Assembly (NCBI GenBank): GCA_014879445.1
Contig: JACSSC010000032.1
Span: 1-64,000, forward strand
DNA: 64,000 nucleotides
Direction: 5' to 3'
From: Candidatus Competibacteraceae bacterium
Lineage (GTDB): Bacteria > Bacteroidota > Bacteroidia > CAIKAF01
Shown one piece after another: positions 9,031-19,693 of the stretch (the stretch's first letter is position 1; every line of letters begins with the position of its first letter). Under the pieces are notes generated by a model that was not told the DNA's origin, did no database searches, and saw only the letters and a program-made list of their open reading frames with translations. Made by a program: the position numbers and the translations under genes.

Positions 9031-11781
9031 ATGGAGAGTTTGTATTTAGTCCTTCCGCTATTTGGTGTATTGGCATTGATTTACACCTTTATTAAATTTG
9101 TTTGGGTAAGCAAACAAAACCCCGGTAATGAAAAAATGCAGGGGATTGCTAATGCCATTGCCGATGGTGCTATGGCATTTTTGAAAGCCGAATACAGAGT
9201 GCTTGCCATATTTGTGGTAATTGCAGGAATTTTATTGGGTTTAATCTCTACGGTTGAGGGCATTAAGGCCGAGCATTCGCATTGGTTTATTGTGGTAGCT
9301 TTTGTGGTTGGCGCTTTTTTTAGTGCTCTAGCAGGTTTTATTGGTATGCGTGTTGCAACCAAAGCCAATGTTCGTACGGCAGAGGCCGCTCGTACTTCAC
9401 TCAGCAAAGCACTCCACGTTTCTTTTACTGGAGGCAGTGTGATGGGAATGGGCGTAGCCGGATTGGCTGTTTTGGGGTTGAGCATGCTTTTTGCCCTTTT
9501 ATATAATTGGTTTATGGGTGGTGTTTGGACAGGTAATGACGGCATGACCAAAGTATTAGAAGCATTGGCCGGATTTTCGTTAGGCGCCGAATCCATTGCG
9601 TTATTTGCACGGGTGGGTGGCGGTATTTATACAAAAGCGGCTGACGTGGGAGCTGACTTAGTGGGAAAGGTAGAAGCTGGGATACCCGAAGATGATCCAA
9701 GGAATCCGGCAACTATTGCCGATAACGTGGGCGATAATGTGGGTGATGTGGCCGGTATGGGTGCCGACTTGTTTGGCTCTTATGTCGCAACAGTATTAGC
9801 ATCTATGGTGCTGGGCAATTATTTGATTCGTGATAATGGCGGAACGATATCTGATTCATTTGGTGGTATTGGTCCTATCATTTTACCTATTTTGATTGCT
9901 GGATTAGGGATTGTTTTTTCTTTAGTCGGATTTTTCTTTATTCGTGTGAAGGATGCTCAGGGAGTGAATGAAAGTCATGTCCAATCTGCATTAAATAAAG
10001 GCAATTGGGGCGCTATTATTTTAGCATTGATTACTTCTTATTTTGTTATTGACTGGATGCTGCCCGATACAATGAAAATGACATTCTTTGGTATTGCCGA
10101 AAAAGTTGAAATATCCTCAATCCGTGTTTTTGGAGCTGTTGTGGTTGGAATGTTTGTGGGGGGGGCTATTTCTTTTATTACAGAATATTATACAGGTATG
10201 GGCAAAAAACCTGTGGATGGTGTCGTACAGAAATCAGGAACCGGTGCGGCAACAAATATCATTGCAGGGTTGTCGTTGGGTATGATGAGTACGGCTCTTC
10301 CAGTTATTTTATTTGCTGGCGCAATATGGGGGTCTTATGCATTGGCTGGATTCTACGGTGTTTCTATTGCGGCAGCAGCTATGATGGCAACAACTGCTAT
10401 GCAATTGGCCATTGATGCATTTGGCCCGATTGCTGATAATGCAGGTGGTGTAGCCGAAATGAGTGAATTGCCTAAAGATGTTCGCGCTAAAACGGATATT
10501 CTCGATTCGGTTGGTAATACAACGGCTGCCATAGGCAAAGGATTTGCCATTGCGTCTGCTGCTCTTACGGCTTTGGCTCTCTTTGCCGCTTATGTTACTT
10601 TCACCGGTATTAATGGTATCAATATTTATAAGGCCGATGTGCTAGCTGCATTATTTATCGGAGGTATGATCCCGGTTGTGTTTTCTGCCCTTGCTATGAG
10701 TTCAGTGGGGAAAGCTGCTATGGAGATGGTTAATGAAGTTCGTCGCCAGTTTCGTGAAATTAAGGGAATTATGGAAGGAACGGGAAAACCCGATTATGGC
10801 AAATGTGTGGATATTTCAACACGTGCAGCAATCCGCGAAATGATGCTGCCCGGTGCTATTACTATTATTACACCCATTATTATTGGCTTTACGATGGGGC
10901 CTGAGCCACTTGGCGCATATATGGCCGGTGTTTGTGTTAGTGGTGTATTATGGGCATTGTTTCAAAATAATGCAGGTGGCGCATGGGATAACGCCAAAAA
11001 ATCTTTTGAAAAGGGTGTTGTGATAAACGGAGAAACATATTATAAGGGTAGTGAACCTCACAAAGCTGCAGTAACTGGTGATACCGTTGGAGATCCATTT
11101 AAAGACACTTCCGGCCCGTCTATGAATATTCTGATAAAGCTTACATGTTTGGTTGGGCTGGTTATTGCGCCAATATTAAGCAATATGGCCGGTAAGCATA
11201 ATGAAGAGCTACAGGCACATTTTGAAAACACAAAGGAAATTCTTTCTGAATCATCAGCTGATTTGAAAGCTATTTCAGGAAATTGGTTTATTGATACTAG
11301 CCATGCTTTTGTTGATTTTAGTGTACGTCATATGCTCAGTGATTCGAAAGGTTCGTTTAGCGAAATTTCGGGCTTCTTTGAATCTACAGGCGATATCAAT
11401 ACAGCAAAAATATATGTAAAAGTACCTGTTGCTACTATAAATACCGGAAACAAAAAACGTGATGCTCATTTGCAAGAAACGGATTTCTTTGATGTGGCCA
11501 ATTTCCCTGTTATTGAGTATATGGCCGATAAAATTGAAAAATCAGATGCCGGATATGTGGCTAAAGGAAAGCTTACGATGAAAGGTGTTACCAAATCTTT
11601 GGATTTGCCATTTACTTATTATGGTAATACAACAACTCCTTGGGGTACTGAGCTGGCTGCTTTTGATGGAGAGATTTCTGTTAATCGTTTCGATTATGGT
11701 GTGTCGGGTGGGAAGGCATCAGTAGGTGATAAAGTAATGATTCGATTCTCTGTTGAATTAAATCGCTCTATTTCTGAGTAG
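9031..11781 (+). CDS. hppA: Membrane pyrophosphatase fused to a C-terminal YceI domain
   Basis: The first 725 or so residues are a membrane-bound pyrophosphatase, an ion pump of about 16 helices driven by PPi hydrolysis. Signatures seen: the [19 protein letters not shown] block from about residue 221 and [10 protein letters not shown] from Gly495. Ala499 in the second block, instead of Lys, marks the K+-dependent group. Whether it pumps Na+, H+ or both I cannot tell. After a short linker, residues 750-916 form a YceI-like lipocalin-type domain ([18 protein letters not shown], later [10 protein letters not shown] and VNRFDYGV). In known structures the C-terminus faces the periplasm, so this domain would sit there. 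The 916-aa length is about 200 more than a normal pump. The frame is continuous and there is no internal stop. Confidence 0.93.
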   Translation: MESLYLVLPLFGVLALIYTFIKFVWVSKQNPGNEKMQGIANAIADGAMAFLKAEYRVLAIFVVIAGILLGLISTVEGIKAEHSHWFIVVAFVVGAFFSALAGFIGMRVATKANVRTAEAARTSLSKALHVSFTGGSVMGMGVAGLAVLGLSMLFALLYNWFMGGVWTGNDGMTKVLEALAGFSLGAESIALFARVGGGIYTKAADVGADLVGKVEAGIPEDDPRNPATIADNVGDNVGDVAGMGADLFGSYVATVLASMVLGNYLIRDNGGTISDSFGGIGPIILPILIAGLGIVFSLVGFFFIRVKDAQGVNESHVQSALNKGNWGAIILALITSYFVIDWMLPDTMKMTFFGIAEKVEISSIRVFGAVVVGMFVGGAISFITEYYTGMGKKPVDGVVQKSGTGAATNIIAGLSLGMMSTALPVILFAGAIWGSYALAGFYGVSIAAAAMMATTAMQLAIDAFGPIADNAGGVAEMSELPKDVRAKTDILDSVGNTTAAIGKGFAIASAALTALALFAAYVTFTGINGINIYKADVLAALFIGGMIPVVFSALAMSSVGKAAMEMVNEVRRQFREIKGIMEGTGKPDYGKCVDISTRAAIREMMLPGAITIITPIIIGFTMGPEPLGAYMAGVCVSGVLWALFQNNAGGAWDNAKKSFEKGVVINGETYYKGSEPHKAAVTGDTVGDPFKDTSGPSMNILIKLTCLVGLVIAPILSNMAGKHNEELQAHFENTKEILSESSADLKAISGNWFIDTSHAFVDFSVRHMLSDSKGSFSEISGFFESTGDINTAKIYVKVPVATINTGNKKRDAHLQETDFFDVANFPVIEYMADKIEKSDAGYVAKGKLTMKGVTKSLDLPFTYYGNTTTPWGTELAAFDGEISVNRFDYGVSGGKASVGDKVMIRFSVELNRSISE

Positions 11782-11792
11782 TAATTTGATAA

Positions 11793-11828
11793 AATTGTTC
11801 GTTTTTTCTTAATGAGCAATTGTTTTTT
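11793..11828 (+). terminator. Possible terminator of hppA
   Basis: AATTGTTC at 11793-11800 pairs with GAGCAATT at 11814-11821 (one G-U pair), followed by a T-rich stretch. The 13-base loop is long, so this is a modest candidate. Confidence 0.4.
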
Positions 11829-11874
11829 GGAGTGATTTTTGATAGTAATGGGGATTTTTACACCCCCTGTAAAT

Positions 11875-12816
11875 ATGTATATTAACGGAATTGCACACTA
11901 TTTGCCTTCCCGTGTTTTGGGTAATGAGCATTTTGCCAGAACATGTGGTATTACATCCGACTGGATTGAAGAGCGCACTGGCATCATTGAACGCCGGATG
12001 TGTAGCGAAAATGAAAACACCAATACAATGGCCGTTCAGGCCGTTCAAAGGTTAAACCAACAATTTGAAGAACTGCCTCCCTACGATTTAATTATTGGCG
12101 CAACCTATTCACCTTACGATACCGTTTTTACTTTAGCCCATGCCGTTCAGCATCATCTTCTGATACCTAATATTCCTACCTTGAGTTTGTCTACAGCATG
12201 TTCGTCATTACTCAATGCTTTTGAAGTGGCTGAGGGATATTTTGCAACAGGTAAAGCAAGTAGAGCATTGATTATAGGAAGCGAACACAATACAGCATAC
12301 TTTGATGATACGGATAAGGTTTCTGGCCCTCTTTGGGGTGATGGAGCAGTGGCTTTTTCTGTTTCAAAAGATTCTATTTCTGATTGTGATTTGTCGGTCC
12401 GTTATTTGAAAACAGGAGGCGCCGCTACTCAGGGCAAAGCCAATAGTGCTGTATTCCTTCGCCCGTGGGAGGGCGGCATTGGTATGCCAAATGGTCGTGA
12501 TGTCTTTATTAATGCTTGTAGTTTTATGCAGAACGAAAGTTTGGAACTTTTTAAAAAATTACATCTTTCTGTGCATGACATTGATTATTTTATTCCTCAT
12601 CAGGCCAACCTGCGTATATCCAAGCATGTTGCTTCTGAGCTAGGACTTCCTGAGCATAAGTTAGTTTTGAATACACATAAATATGGAAATACCGGCTGTT
12701 GTGGATTTGGTATTGGATTTTCTGAAACGATGCCTGTGATTAGAAAGGGAAATCGAATGTTGGTAGTGGTTTTCGGCGGTGGTTATTCTTTTGGCGCGAT
12801 GCTGGTACAGGCCTGA
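11875..12816 (+). CDS. 3-oxoacyl-ACP synthase III-like protein (FabH family)
   Basis: A thiolase-fold condensing enzyme of 313 aa from the ATG at 11875 (an ATG at 11848 is possible). The catalytic triad is complete: Cys109 in STACSS, His242 in PHQANLRI and Asn272 in NTHKYGNTGC, nearly the same positions as in E. coli FabH. Such enzymes start fatty acid synthesis from acyl-CoA and malonyl-ACP, but related paralogues make other products. The gene stands alone, 1 bp from the convergent yggS stop, and no other fab gene is adjacent, so a housekeeping FabH role is likely but not proven. Confidence 0.85.
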   Translation: MYINGIAHYLPSRVLGNEHFARTCGITSDWIEERTGIIERRMCSENENTNTMAVQAVQRLNQQFEELPPYDLIIGATYSPYDTVFTLAHAVQHHLLIPNIPTLSLSTACSSLLNAFEVAEGYFATGKASRALIIGSEHNTAYFDDTDKVSGPLWGDGAVAFSVSKDSISDCDLSVRYLKTGGAATQGKANSAVFLRPWEGGIGMPNGRDVFINACSFMQNESLELFKKLHLSVHDIDYFIPHQANLRISKHVASELGLPEHKLVLNTHKYGNTGCCGFGIGFSETMPVIRKGNRMLVVVFGGGYSFGAMLVQA

Positions 12817-12817
12817 T

Positions 12818-13471
12818 TTATTCAAACAATTTGCTTCCAATTCGTACCATCGTACTGCCTTGTTCAATGGCAATAGGGTAATCGTTGCTCATGCCCATCG
12901 AAAGAATACGCATTTCATGTGGTTGCAGTGAACGCAAAGCTAGCATGTCAAAAAGCTTTTTTGCTTGGGCAAACTCTTTACTTATTTGCTTGCTCTCTGC
13001 AGTTAATGTTCCCATAGCCATGATGCCACAAATCCTTATATATGGATATTTATGTAAAGTATCTGAAGTGTGTAATTGCTCAATTTCTATAGGTAAAAGT
13101 CCATGTTTGGTTTCTTCGCTGGCTACATATACTTGCCAAAGACAATCTATGATGCGGTTTTGCTTTTTTGCCTGCTGATTAACTTCTGATAAGAGTTTCT
13201 CGCTATCAATGGAGTGAATTAGTGTAATGAATGGTACGAGATACTTTACTTTATTGCTTTGCAAATGTCCTATTAAATGCCATCGAACATCTTTTGGCAT
13301 TTGGTCTTTTTTTTTCATCAGCTCCTGTACTCTGTTTTCGCCAAAGTCGCGTTGTCCTGCTTGATAAAGAGACATCATTTCCTCAATGGTACGGGTTTTA
13401 GATACAGCAACTAATGTAACATCTGCAGGTAGCGTTTTTTTTACACAATCAAATGGATGCAATTCTTTCAT
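12818..13471 (-). CDS. YggS family pyridoxal phosphate-binding protein
   Basis: A 217-aa PLP homeostasis protein of the YggS/PROSC family. The PLP lysine is Lys25 in VAVSKTRT; FGENRVQEL, WHLIGHLQSNK and SMGMSNDYPIAIEQGSTMVRIG are all family blocks. These proteins hold PLP and have no proven enzyme reaction. It overlaps the DUF1015 gene by 4 bp (ATGA type) at the end of a serC-serA-DUF1015-yggS run. The link to SerC, a PLP enzyme, makes sense. Confidence 0.93.
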   Translation of the reverse strand: MKELHPFDCVKKTLPADVTLVAVSKTRTIEEMMSLYQAGQRDFGENRVQELMKKKDQMPKDVRWHLIGHLQSNKVKYLVPFITLIHSIDSEKLLSEVNQQAKKQNRIIDCLWQVYVASEETKHGLLPIEIEQLHTSDTLHKYPYIRICGIMAMGTLTAESKQISKEFAQAKKLFDMLALRSLQPHEMRILSMGMSNDYPIAIEQGSTMVRIGSKLFE

Positions 13472-14709
13472 GTTAGAGAGTAAATAAACAGTCCATTAAG
13501 GAGTTTAGGTTCAAAATAAGTGGTCTTGGGAGGCATAAACCACCCTTTGCTGGCAAATCGTTCTAATTCGCTAATTGAAATTTTGTTTACTATAAATACA
13601 GCTTTTACGTTTCCTTGTTTTACCATGTTTTCAAAAAGGATTGGTTCTGTTTTCCCCCCCTTAAATCCTATACGTTTGTCTTTGCGTAAATCATGAATAT
13701 TAAAAACAGGACTTAGCAGATAATCGGAGAGGATGCTGGTAGGCAAAACCGAATCTTCACTGATTTGCTGATATATTTCAGGACGAAGTTGTAATGAATA
13801 CCATCCAGATTCAATATACATGGCAAAACAGGCAGGGTGGGTTGATAAGCCGGGATATGATGTATGATGCTCTATGTAAAATGTATTTGATAGTTGCTCA
13901 ATTAACTTTTCAATTTCGATTCCATTCACATCAAAAATCATCCTGTTGAACTCGTGTAATTGTATATGTTCGGATGGAAGTAAAATGCCCATAAAGTAAT
14001 TATATGGCTCGTTACCCGTATAATTGGGATTTTCTTTTCTTTTTTCTTGGGCCAATAAAGCGGATGATCCGGTACGATGATGCCCATCGGCTATAAAGAG
14101 GTTTTTTGTTTCGGAAAAGCACGACTTCACAAAGTCAATTTCATTTTGTGTTGAAATTTTCCATACTTCATGCAGACCAAAATCTTCGTATTGAAAATGA
14201 AGAAATGCAGGTTCTAACATTCGCTCATTCAGAAATCTCTGTAATGTTAGATGTGGCGTATATGTGATGATAACCGGCTCGGCATTGATTTGTAATATTT
14301 CAAGATAGTGTTTTAATTTATTTTCTTTATGTTCAATCGTATGCTCATGCGGTTTAATAATCCCGTTCAGATAATCATCAACTGCGATGGCGGCTACAAT
14401 GCCGGTATAAGTAAAGTTGTCGCGGGTTTGCCTATAGATATAATAACAGGGATTTTCGTCTTGTTCGAAAATTTGTTTTTGGCAGAATGTGTCAAACTGA
14501 TTTTTCCCGGCATGCAGTTTTTCTTCATAAGTAAGCGTAGATGATTCATGTGATATTTGCGGCATAATAACATGCAGAAAACTTTCAGGAACTTGCTGAA
14601 GAATATTATCAATTTCACCTTTTGTGTATGATTCAAATGGACGTGATGCTATGGAATGGGCATATTTGGATCGGGGCATCCAACCTCTAAAGGGTATTAC
14701 AGTAGCCAT
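13468..14709 (-). CDS. DUF1015 family protein
   Basis: A 413-aa soluble protein of the DUF1015 family, identified by the N-terminal IPFRGWMPR start, the SRPFESYT segment and the central FIADGHHRTGSSAL motif. Families of this type sit beside serA and serC in many Bacteroidota and Firmicutes, which suggests a role linked to serine or its intermediates, but no biochemical activity is known to me. It starts 4 bp after serA and overlaps yggS by 4 bp, so the four genes are almost surely one operon. Confidence 0.87.
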   Translation of the reverse strand: MATVIPFRGWMPRSKYAHSIASRPFESYTKGEIDNILQQVPESFLHVIMPQISHESSTLTYEEKLHAGKNQFDTFCQKQIFEQDENPCYYIYRQTRDNFTYTGIVAAIAVDDYLNGIIKPHEHTIEHKENKLKHYLEILQINAEPVIITYTPHLTLQRFLNERMLEPAFLHFQYEDFGLHEVWKISTQNEIDFVKSCFSETKNLFIADGHHRTGSSALLAQEKRKENPNYTGNEPYNYFMGILLPSEHIQLHEFNRMIFDVNGIEIEKLIEQLSNTFYIEHHTSYPGLSTHPACFAMYIESGWYSLQLRPEIYQQISEDSVLPTSILSDYLLSPVFNIHDLRKDKRIGFKGGKTEPILFENMVKQGNVKAVFIVNKISISELERFASKGWFMPPKTTYFEPKLLNGLFIYSLT

Positions 14710-14713
14710 ATAT

Positions 14714-15676
14714 TTAATGGAAAAATCGTATAATTTTTTCAGCGATTTCTTTGCCTATTCGCTCTTGTGCTTCAATAGTTGAACCGCCGATGTGCGGAGT
14801 GATGGAAATGCGAGGATGATGTAATAATTCGACATGCGGAGTAGGCTCATCTAAGAAAACATCTAAGCCGGCTGCTCCCACATGATTAGCATTCAATGAT
14901 GTAAGTAATGCGTGCTCGTCAATAATTCCCCCTCTAGCTGTATTAATCAACATAACACCTTTTTTCATTTTTTCCATTTCATTAGCACCAATTATCGGGC
15001 GTTTATCAGGTGGCATAGGCACATGTAATGTTATGATATCACTTTGTGCTATCACATCTTCCAGAGAAACCGTATCGAAACGAATGGAAAATGTGTCGCC
15101 GGTATGTAGAAAATCAATATCCAATTCCGTGGATTTAACAACGGGATCGTAAGGTAATACTTTCATGCCGAGCCCCAGGGCCATTCGGGCAACGGCTTGT
15201 CCAATGCGACCAAATCCGATAATGCCGATTGTTTTACCGGTAACTTCACACCCTTTAGCATATTTCTTTTTCAATTCATTAAATGCATCTTTCGCTTTTT
15301 CGGGCATTTCTCGATTTGATAAATGCAGATTCCGAGATAGAGAAAACAAGTGTGAAAAAACGAGTTCGGCAACAGATTGCGTGGATGCTTCAGGGGTGTT
15401 GATTACCTGTATGCCTTTATTAATGGCGTATTCCACATCAATGTTGTCTAATCCAACGCCTCCTCTTCCAATGAGCTTAAGTGACGTACATTCATCAATA
15501 AGTGTTTTGCGAACTTTTGTAGCGCTGCGAACAAGCAATACAGAAATCTGATGGGATTGAATAAATGTTGCCAAATCCTCTTGAGGTACATGTTGGGTTA
15601 TTACATGAAATCCTTTGGATTGCAGTAGATCTATGCCTGAATTTTCGAGCCCATCATTGGCAAGAATTTGTATCAT
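14714..15676 (-). CDS. serA: D-3-phosphoglycerate dehydrogenase, short form
   Basis: A 320-aa D-2-hydroxyacid dehydrogenase that by context oxidises 3-phosphoglycerate in serine synthesis. NAD-binding motif GIIGFGRIGQAVA, catalytic Arg in NTARGG and catalytic His in ITPHIGGST are present. It lacks the C-terminal ACT domain of the regulated enzymes. The frame runs to 15715, but the ATG at 15676 starts at the first conserved strand and falls 4 bp after the serC stop. Adjacency to serC makes the serA call much stronger than the sequence alone. Confidence 0.9.
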   Translation of the reverse strand: MIQILANDGLENSGIDLLQSKGFHVITQHVPQEDLATFIQSHQISVLLVRSATKVRKTLIDECTSLKLIGRGGVGLDNIDVEYAINKGIQVINTPEASTQSVAELVFSHLFSLSRNLHLSNREMPEKAKDAFNELKKKYAKGCEVTGKTIGIIGFGRIGQAVARMALGLGMKVLPYDPVVKSTELDIDFLHTGDTFSIRFDTVSLEDVIAQSDIITLHVPMPPDKRPIIGANEMEKMKKGVMLINTARGGIIDEHALLTSLNANHVGAAGLDVFLDEPTPHVELLHHPRISITPHIGGSTIEAQERIGKEIAEKIIRFFH

Positions 15677-15680
15677 CGGT

Positions 15681-16745
15681 TTATGCAAATTTATTAGCGA
15701 ATTCACGCATGACATTAGTTAATACTTTAATGCTTTCAAGTGGAAGCGCATTGTACATCGAACAACGATAACCACCAACCGAGCGGTGCCCTTTTAGTCC
15801 ACTGATTCCGGCCTCTTTCAGCATACGTTCAAATTCTTGTTCAACAGCTGTGTTTTTTAATACAAATGTTCCATTCATATAGGATCTGAATGGCTTTTCA
15901 ACAGTGCCTTCAAACATTGGGTTTGAGTCCACTTCGTTATAAAATGTTTTTGCCTTTATTTTGTTCAGTGCCTCAATCCATTCTATTCCGCCGTTATCTT
16001 TTATCCATTGCATGGTAAGCATCGAAGCATAGACAGCAAAAACAGGTGGCGTGTTAAACATGCTATCTTTTTTATATTGCAATTCGTAATCTAGCATTTT
16101 GGGCAGATTACGTCCTGTTTTTCCGAGAATATCTTTTTTGAAAACAACCAATGTTGTGCCAGCCGGCCCCATGTTTTTTTGAGCACCAGCATATATCAGA
16201 GAGAACTGATTGGCAGGAATTTTTCGACTAAAGATATCGCTACTCATATCACAAACCAATGGTATCTCAGCTTGTGGAAATTCTTTCCATTGTGTTCCGA
16301 AAATGGTGTTGTTGCTTGTGATATGCAGATAATCAGCATCTATTGGAATAGTATATTTAGTGGGAATATATGTGAATTTTCGATCTTCGCTTGAGGCAAT
16401 CACATTTACTTCTCCCACTTTGCGTGCTTCAGCGATGGCTTCTGAAGCCCAGTTTCCGGTATTGATATATGCGGCTTTATTTTTTAATAAGTTAAGAGGG
16501 GCCATATGAAATTGTAAGCTGGCACCACCTTGCAGAAAAAGTGCTTCATAGTCGTCGCCGAGTTCGAGTAGCTCTTTTGCCAGAGATCTTGCCTGCTGCA
16601 TAACCTGTTCAAAATCGGCTGAACGGTGAGAGATTTCTAATAATGACAAGCCGGAATTGTTAAAATCAATGACAGATTCGGCGGCTTTGCGAAGTACATC
16701 ATGGGGGAGGATGCCTGGGCCGGCACTAAAGTTATGTATTTTCAT
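15681..16745 (-). CDS. serC: Phosphoserine aminotransferase
   Basis: A class V PLP aminotransferase of 354 aa that makes O-phosphoserine from 3-phosphohydroxypyruvate. The N-terminus HNFSAGPGILP, the PLP lysine in YAGAQKNMGPAG and the C-terminal LKGHRSVGGYRCSMYNA block fit SerC exactly. The ATG at 16745 is chosen over a start at 16775 because the extra residues are not conserved. It is the first gene of the serC-serA-DUF1015-yggS operon. Confidence 0.95.
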   Translation of the reverse strand: MKIHNFSAGPGILPHDVLRKAAESVIDFNNSGLSLLEISHRSADFEQVMQQARSLAKELLELGDDYEALFLQGGASLQFHMAPLNLLKNKAAYINTGNWASEAIAEARKVGEVNVIASSEDRKFTYIPTKYTIPIDADYLHITSNNTIFGTQWKEFPQAEIPLVCDMSSDIFSRKIPANQFSLIYAGAQKNMGPAGTTLVVFKKDILGKTGRNLPKMLDYELQYKKDSMFNTPPVFAVYASMLTMQWIKDNGGIEWIEALNKIKAKTFYNEVDSNPMFEGTVEKPFRSYMNGTFVLKNTAVEQEFERMLKEAGISGLKGHRSVGGYRCSMYNALPLESIKVLTNVMREFANKFA

Positions 16746-16850
16746 CCTGCCAGTTTTTATTGTTTCAGGGCACAAAGTAAATAATAAAAATGCCAGTATG
16801 TAGCAGCAATTTGCATGAGAGAAGAATACTTTTCAACCAATATACTGAAA

Positions 16851-18404
16851 CTATTTGGGCATCAACCGTACAACGGGTATGAGCATTTCTTCTAATGAAA
16901 TACCACCATGTTGAAAAGTATTACGATAAAAGTTTACATAATAATTGTAATTGTTGGGGTAAGCAAAAAATTTATCTTCTTTGGCAAAGATATATCGAGT
17001 ACTTACATTGATACGAGGCAGAAAAGCTTTTTGTGGATCAGTAACTTCAAATACATCTTTTGCCTCGTAGCGCAAATTACGACCTTGCTTATATCGCAGA
17101 TTTGTTGTGGTGTCACGGTCGCCCACTACTTGAGTTGGTTCTTTAACTCGAATGGTGCCATGGTCGGTTGATATAACTACCGGTACTTTGTATGCTGCAA
17201 CTTTTCGCAGGATGTCGAGTAGTGGGGAATGTTCAAACCAACTGGCTGTTATGGACCGATAGGCAGCTTCGTCATTTGCCAGCTCTCTGATAACTTCCAT
17301 GTCGGTGCGTGCATGGCTGAGCATGTCCACAAAGTTGTAAACGATGATGTTTAATTTATTACTCAGTAAATTTTTAATGTTCTCATTAAGCTTTTTGCCG
17401 GCCATCAGATTGGTAATCTTATCATATGAGAATTTAATATTGAGCCCCATGCGTTTTAATTGCTCTTTAACCAATTCTTCTTCGTGCATATTCTTTCCGC
17501 CTTCATCATCTTCATTTAACCAAAGCTTAGGATGGAGTTTCTCGATTTCGGATGGCAAAAGTCCTGCAAATATTGCATTTCGGGCATAATGCGTAGCCGT
17601 TGGAAGAATACTGAAATACATTTCTTCTTCTTCAACTTTATATAGTTCGGTAAGAGTGGGCTGAATGATTTTCCACTGATCAAATCGCAGATTATCAATA
17701 ACGATAAAAAATACAGAATCGTGTTGCGATAAAAGAGGAGCCACTTTTGATTTGAAAAGGGTATGCGACATCACAGGTTTATATTCTGTCTTGCCTGACA
17801 GCCAATCAAGATAATGTGATTTGATAAAATGAAAAAATTGCAGATTGGCTTCATTTTTTTGCATACGAAGGGTGTCTTCAAACTCGGTATTTCCAGACGA
17901 CTGAAGCTCTATTTCCCAATAAACCAACTTGCGATAGATATCTTTCCACTCTTCAATATCAAGGTGGTCGGAAAGGGCCATGCCAATATTTCGAAATTCT
18001 TGTAAATAGCCAGAAGAGGTTTTTTCAGTAATAATCCTTTTGATGTCTAAATTCTTTTTGATGGAAGATAGAATTTGTGAAGAGTTAACCGGCTTAATCA
18101 GATAATCTGATATTTTTGAACCGATAGCTTCATCCATGATATGTTCTTCTTCACTTTTTGTAATCATGATAACAGGAATCTCTGCACGAATAGATTTTAA
18201 CTCAGTTAGTACCTCTAATCCTGATTTGCCCGGCATATTTTCATCAAGTATAACCAACGAGTAATCATGTTCTCTGAACATGTCAATAGCATCATCACCG
18301 TTGTTGGCTGTTGCCACTTCATAGCCCTTATCGGTAAGAAAGAGAATTTGGGGTTTCAAGAGGTCAATCTCGTCGTCTGCCCACAGTATGCTGATTTTTT
18401 TCAT
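16851..18404 (-). CDS. porX: T9SS response regulator PorX (receiver + PglZ domain)
   Basis: A 517-aa protein that fits PorX, the regulator of type IX secretion genes, in length and layout. Residues 1-120 are a CheY-like receiver with phosphate-accepting Asp54 (VILDENMPG), the acidic pair at 10-11 and the Lys in YLIKPVN. After a helical linker, the C-terminal half is an alkaline-phosphatase-like PglZ domain; likely metal ligands lie in FFIVIDNLRFDQ, in NFVDMLSHARTDM and in ISTDHGT. There is no DNA-binding domain; known PorX acts with PorY and SigP. The upstream ATG-less extension to 18440 is not conserved. Neither porY nor sigP is in this window. Confidence 0.92.
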   Translation of the reverse strand: MKKISILWADDEIDLLKPQILFLTDKGYEVATANNGDDAIDMFREHDYSLVILDENMPGKSGLEVLTELKSIRAEIPVIMITKSEEEHIMDEAIGSKISDYLIKPVNSSQILSSIKKNLDIKRIITEKTSSGYLQEFRNIGMALSDHLDIEEWKDIYRKLVYWEIELQSSGNTEFEDTLRMQKNEANLQFFHFIKSHYLDWLSGKTEYKPVMSHTLFKSKVAPLLSQHDSVFFIVIDNLRFDQWKIIQPTLTELYKVEEEEMYFSILPTATHYARNAIFAGLLPSEIEKLHPKLWLNEDDEGGKNMHEEELVKEQLKRMGLNIKFSYDKITNLMAGKKLNENIKNLLSNKLNIIVYNFVDMLSHARTDMEVIRELANDEAAYRSITASWFEHSPLLDILRKVAAYKVPVVISTDHGTIRVKEPTQVVGDRDTTTNLRYKQGRNLRYEAKDVFEVTDPQKAFLPRINVSTRYIFAKEDKFFAYPNNYNYYVNFYRNTFQHGGISLEEMLIPVVRLMPK

Positions 18405-18413
18405 AATCTGATG

Positions 18414-18421
18414 TATATTTG
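18414..18421 (+). promoter_or_regulatory. Candidate -7 element for the HD hydrolase-lpx operon
   Basis: TATATTTG fits TAnnTTTG and lies 45 bases before the TTG start at 18467. No clear -33 TTTG is seen at the right distance. Confidence 0.4.
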
Positions 18422-18437
18422 ATGCCAGTTCAGAACA

Positions 18438-18445
18438 CAAAGTTA
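18438..18445 (-). promoter_or_regulatory. Candidate -7 element for porX
   Basis: On the minus strand the site reads TAACTTTG, matching TAnnTTTG, about 33 bases before the porX ATG. It faces the plus-strand candidate, so the 62-bp gap would hold two divergent promoters. Confidence 0.4.
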
Positions 18446-18466
18446 AACTATTAGATTCCTTAAATA

Positions 18467-19693
18467 TTGCCTTTTTCTAAAATTTTCAATGATCCGGTCT
18501 ATGGTTTTATTACTGTTAACGACAGATTAATACAACAATTAATTGACCATCCTTACTTTCAGCGATTAGCTCGAATTTCCCAGTTGGGAATGTCGGGGAT
18601 GGTTTATCCGGGCGCCAAGCATACACGTTTTCATCATGCATTAGGGGCCATGCACCTGATGAAGCAGACCATTGATACGCTTAGAGCCAAAGGCACGAAT
18701 ATTTCCGACCATGAATGCCGTTCGGCACTTATTGCTATCTTATTACATGATATAGGGCATGGACCTTTCTCACATACACTCGAACATTCTATTCTTGAAG
18801 GATATGATCATGAATCCCTTTCATTACAAATGATGGAAAAACTCAATGAGGAGTTTAATGGGGCATTACAAACAGCAATTGATATTTTTACCGGAAATTA
18901 TTTCCGTAACTTTTTTCATCAGTTGGTTTCCGGCCAATTAGATGTGGATCGCCTTGATTATTTGATGCGTGATAGCTTTTATACCGGTGTGGCTGAAGGA
19001 GTTATTGGTAGCGAAAGGATAATTAAGATGATGTATGTTGTGGATGATGTTTTATGTATTGAAGAAAAAGGCATATATTCCATCGAAAAATTTTTGATTG
19101 CCCGTCGCCTTATGTATTGGCAAGTATATTTACACAAAACTGTGATTGCAGCCGAAATGCTTATGTTGCTCATTATGCAGCGCGCTCGACATTTGGCAGC
19201 TGGCGGTATTCAACTGTTTGCTACATCAGCATTTTCAAGATTTCTGTACCCCATGCCCCTCAATGATGCAGCATATCTTGAGGATTTTACTTTGATAGAT
19301 GATATGGATGTGTTGGCATCTGTTAAGGAATGGTCGCGACACCCTGATCCTGTTCTTTCTTCTTTATGTCTTCGACTTATTAATCGACGCCTTTTCAAAG
19401 CCGTTTGGATGCATGAGGCGCCTCCTGATTCGCATTTGGATTATCTAACAAATCAGGTTGCTGCTCTGTACGGCCTGTCAATCAAAGAAGCCACCTATTT
19501 TGTAAAATGGGATAAGGTTATTCAATTACCTTACGATGCAACCAAAGGTGAAATTTGGATATTTACTAAAAATGGAGAAAGAAGAAATATATTTGAGGCC
19601 TCTGATAATTTAAGTAGAGACCATTTAAGTCACCCCGTTGAAAAGTTTATTTTATGTTACCCCAAAGAACTGAATATCAAAGATGAAAAATGA
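18467..19693 (+). CDS. HD domain phosphohydrolase
   Basis: A 408-aa protein with the HD metal-binding pattern: His in RFHHALG, the HD pair in [12 protein letters not shown], the second His in LEHSIL and the Asp in [12 protein letters not shown]. It resembles dNTP triphosphohydrolase or SAMHD1-like proteins widespread in bacteria. The start looks like TTG at 18467 because [11 protein letters not shown] begins the conserved part and no ATG precedes it. It overlaps lpxD by 11 bp; this gene order is common in Bacteroidota. The substrate is unknown. Confidence 0.85.
   Translation: MPFSKIFNDPVYGFITVNDRLIQQLIDHPYFQRLARISQLGMSGMVYPGAKHTRFHHALGAMHLMKQTIDTLRAKGTNISDHECRSALIAILLHDIGHGPFSHTLEHSILEGYDHESLSLQMMEKLNEEFNGALQTAIDIFTGNYFRNFFHQLVSGQLDVDRLDYLMRDSFYTGVAEGVIGSERIIKMMYVVDDVLCIEEKGIYSIEKFLIARRLMYWQVYLHKTVIAAEMLMLLIMQRARHLAAGGIQLFATSAFSRFLYPMPLNDAAYLEDFTLIDDMDVLASVKEWSRHPDPVLSSLCLRLINRRLFKAVWMHEAPPDSHLDYLTNQVAALYGLSIKEATYFVKWDKVIQLPYDATKGEIWIFTKNGERRNIFEASDNLSRDHLSHPVEKFILCYPKELNIKDEK

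Noticed and set aside
9081-9596. 171-aa ORF antisense to hppA
   Set aside because: It is a shadow of a strongly conserved coding region on the other strand and has no motif or start context.
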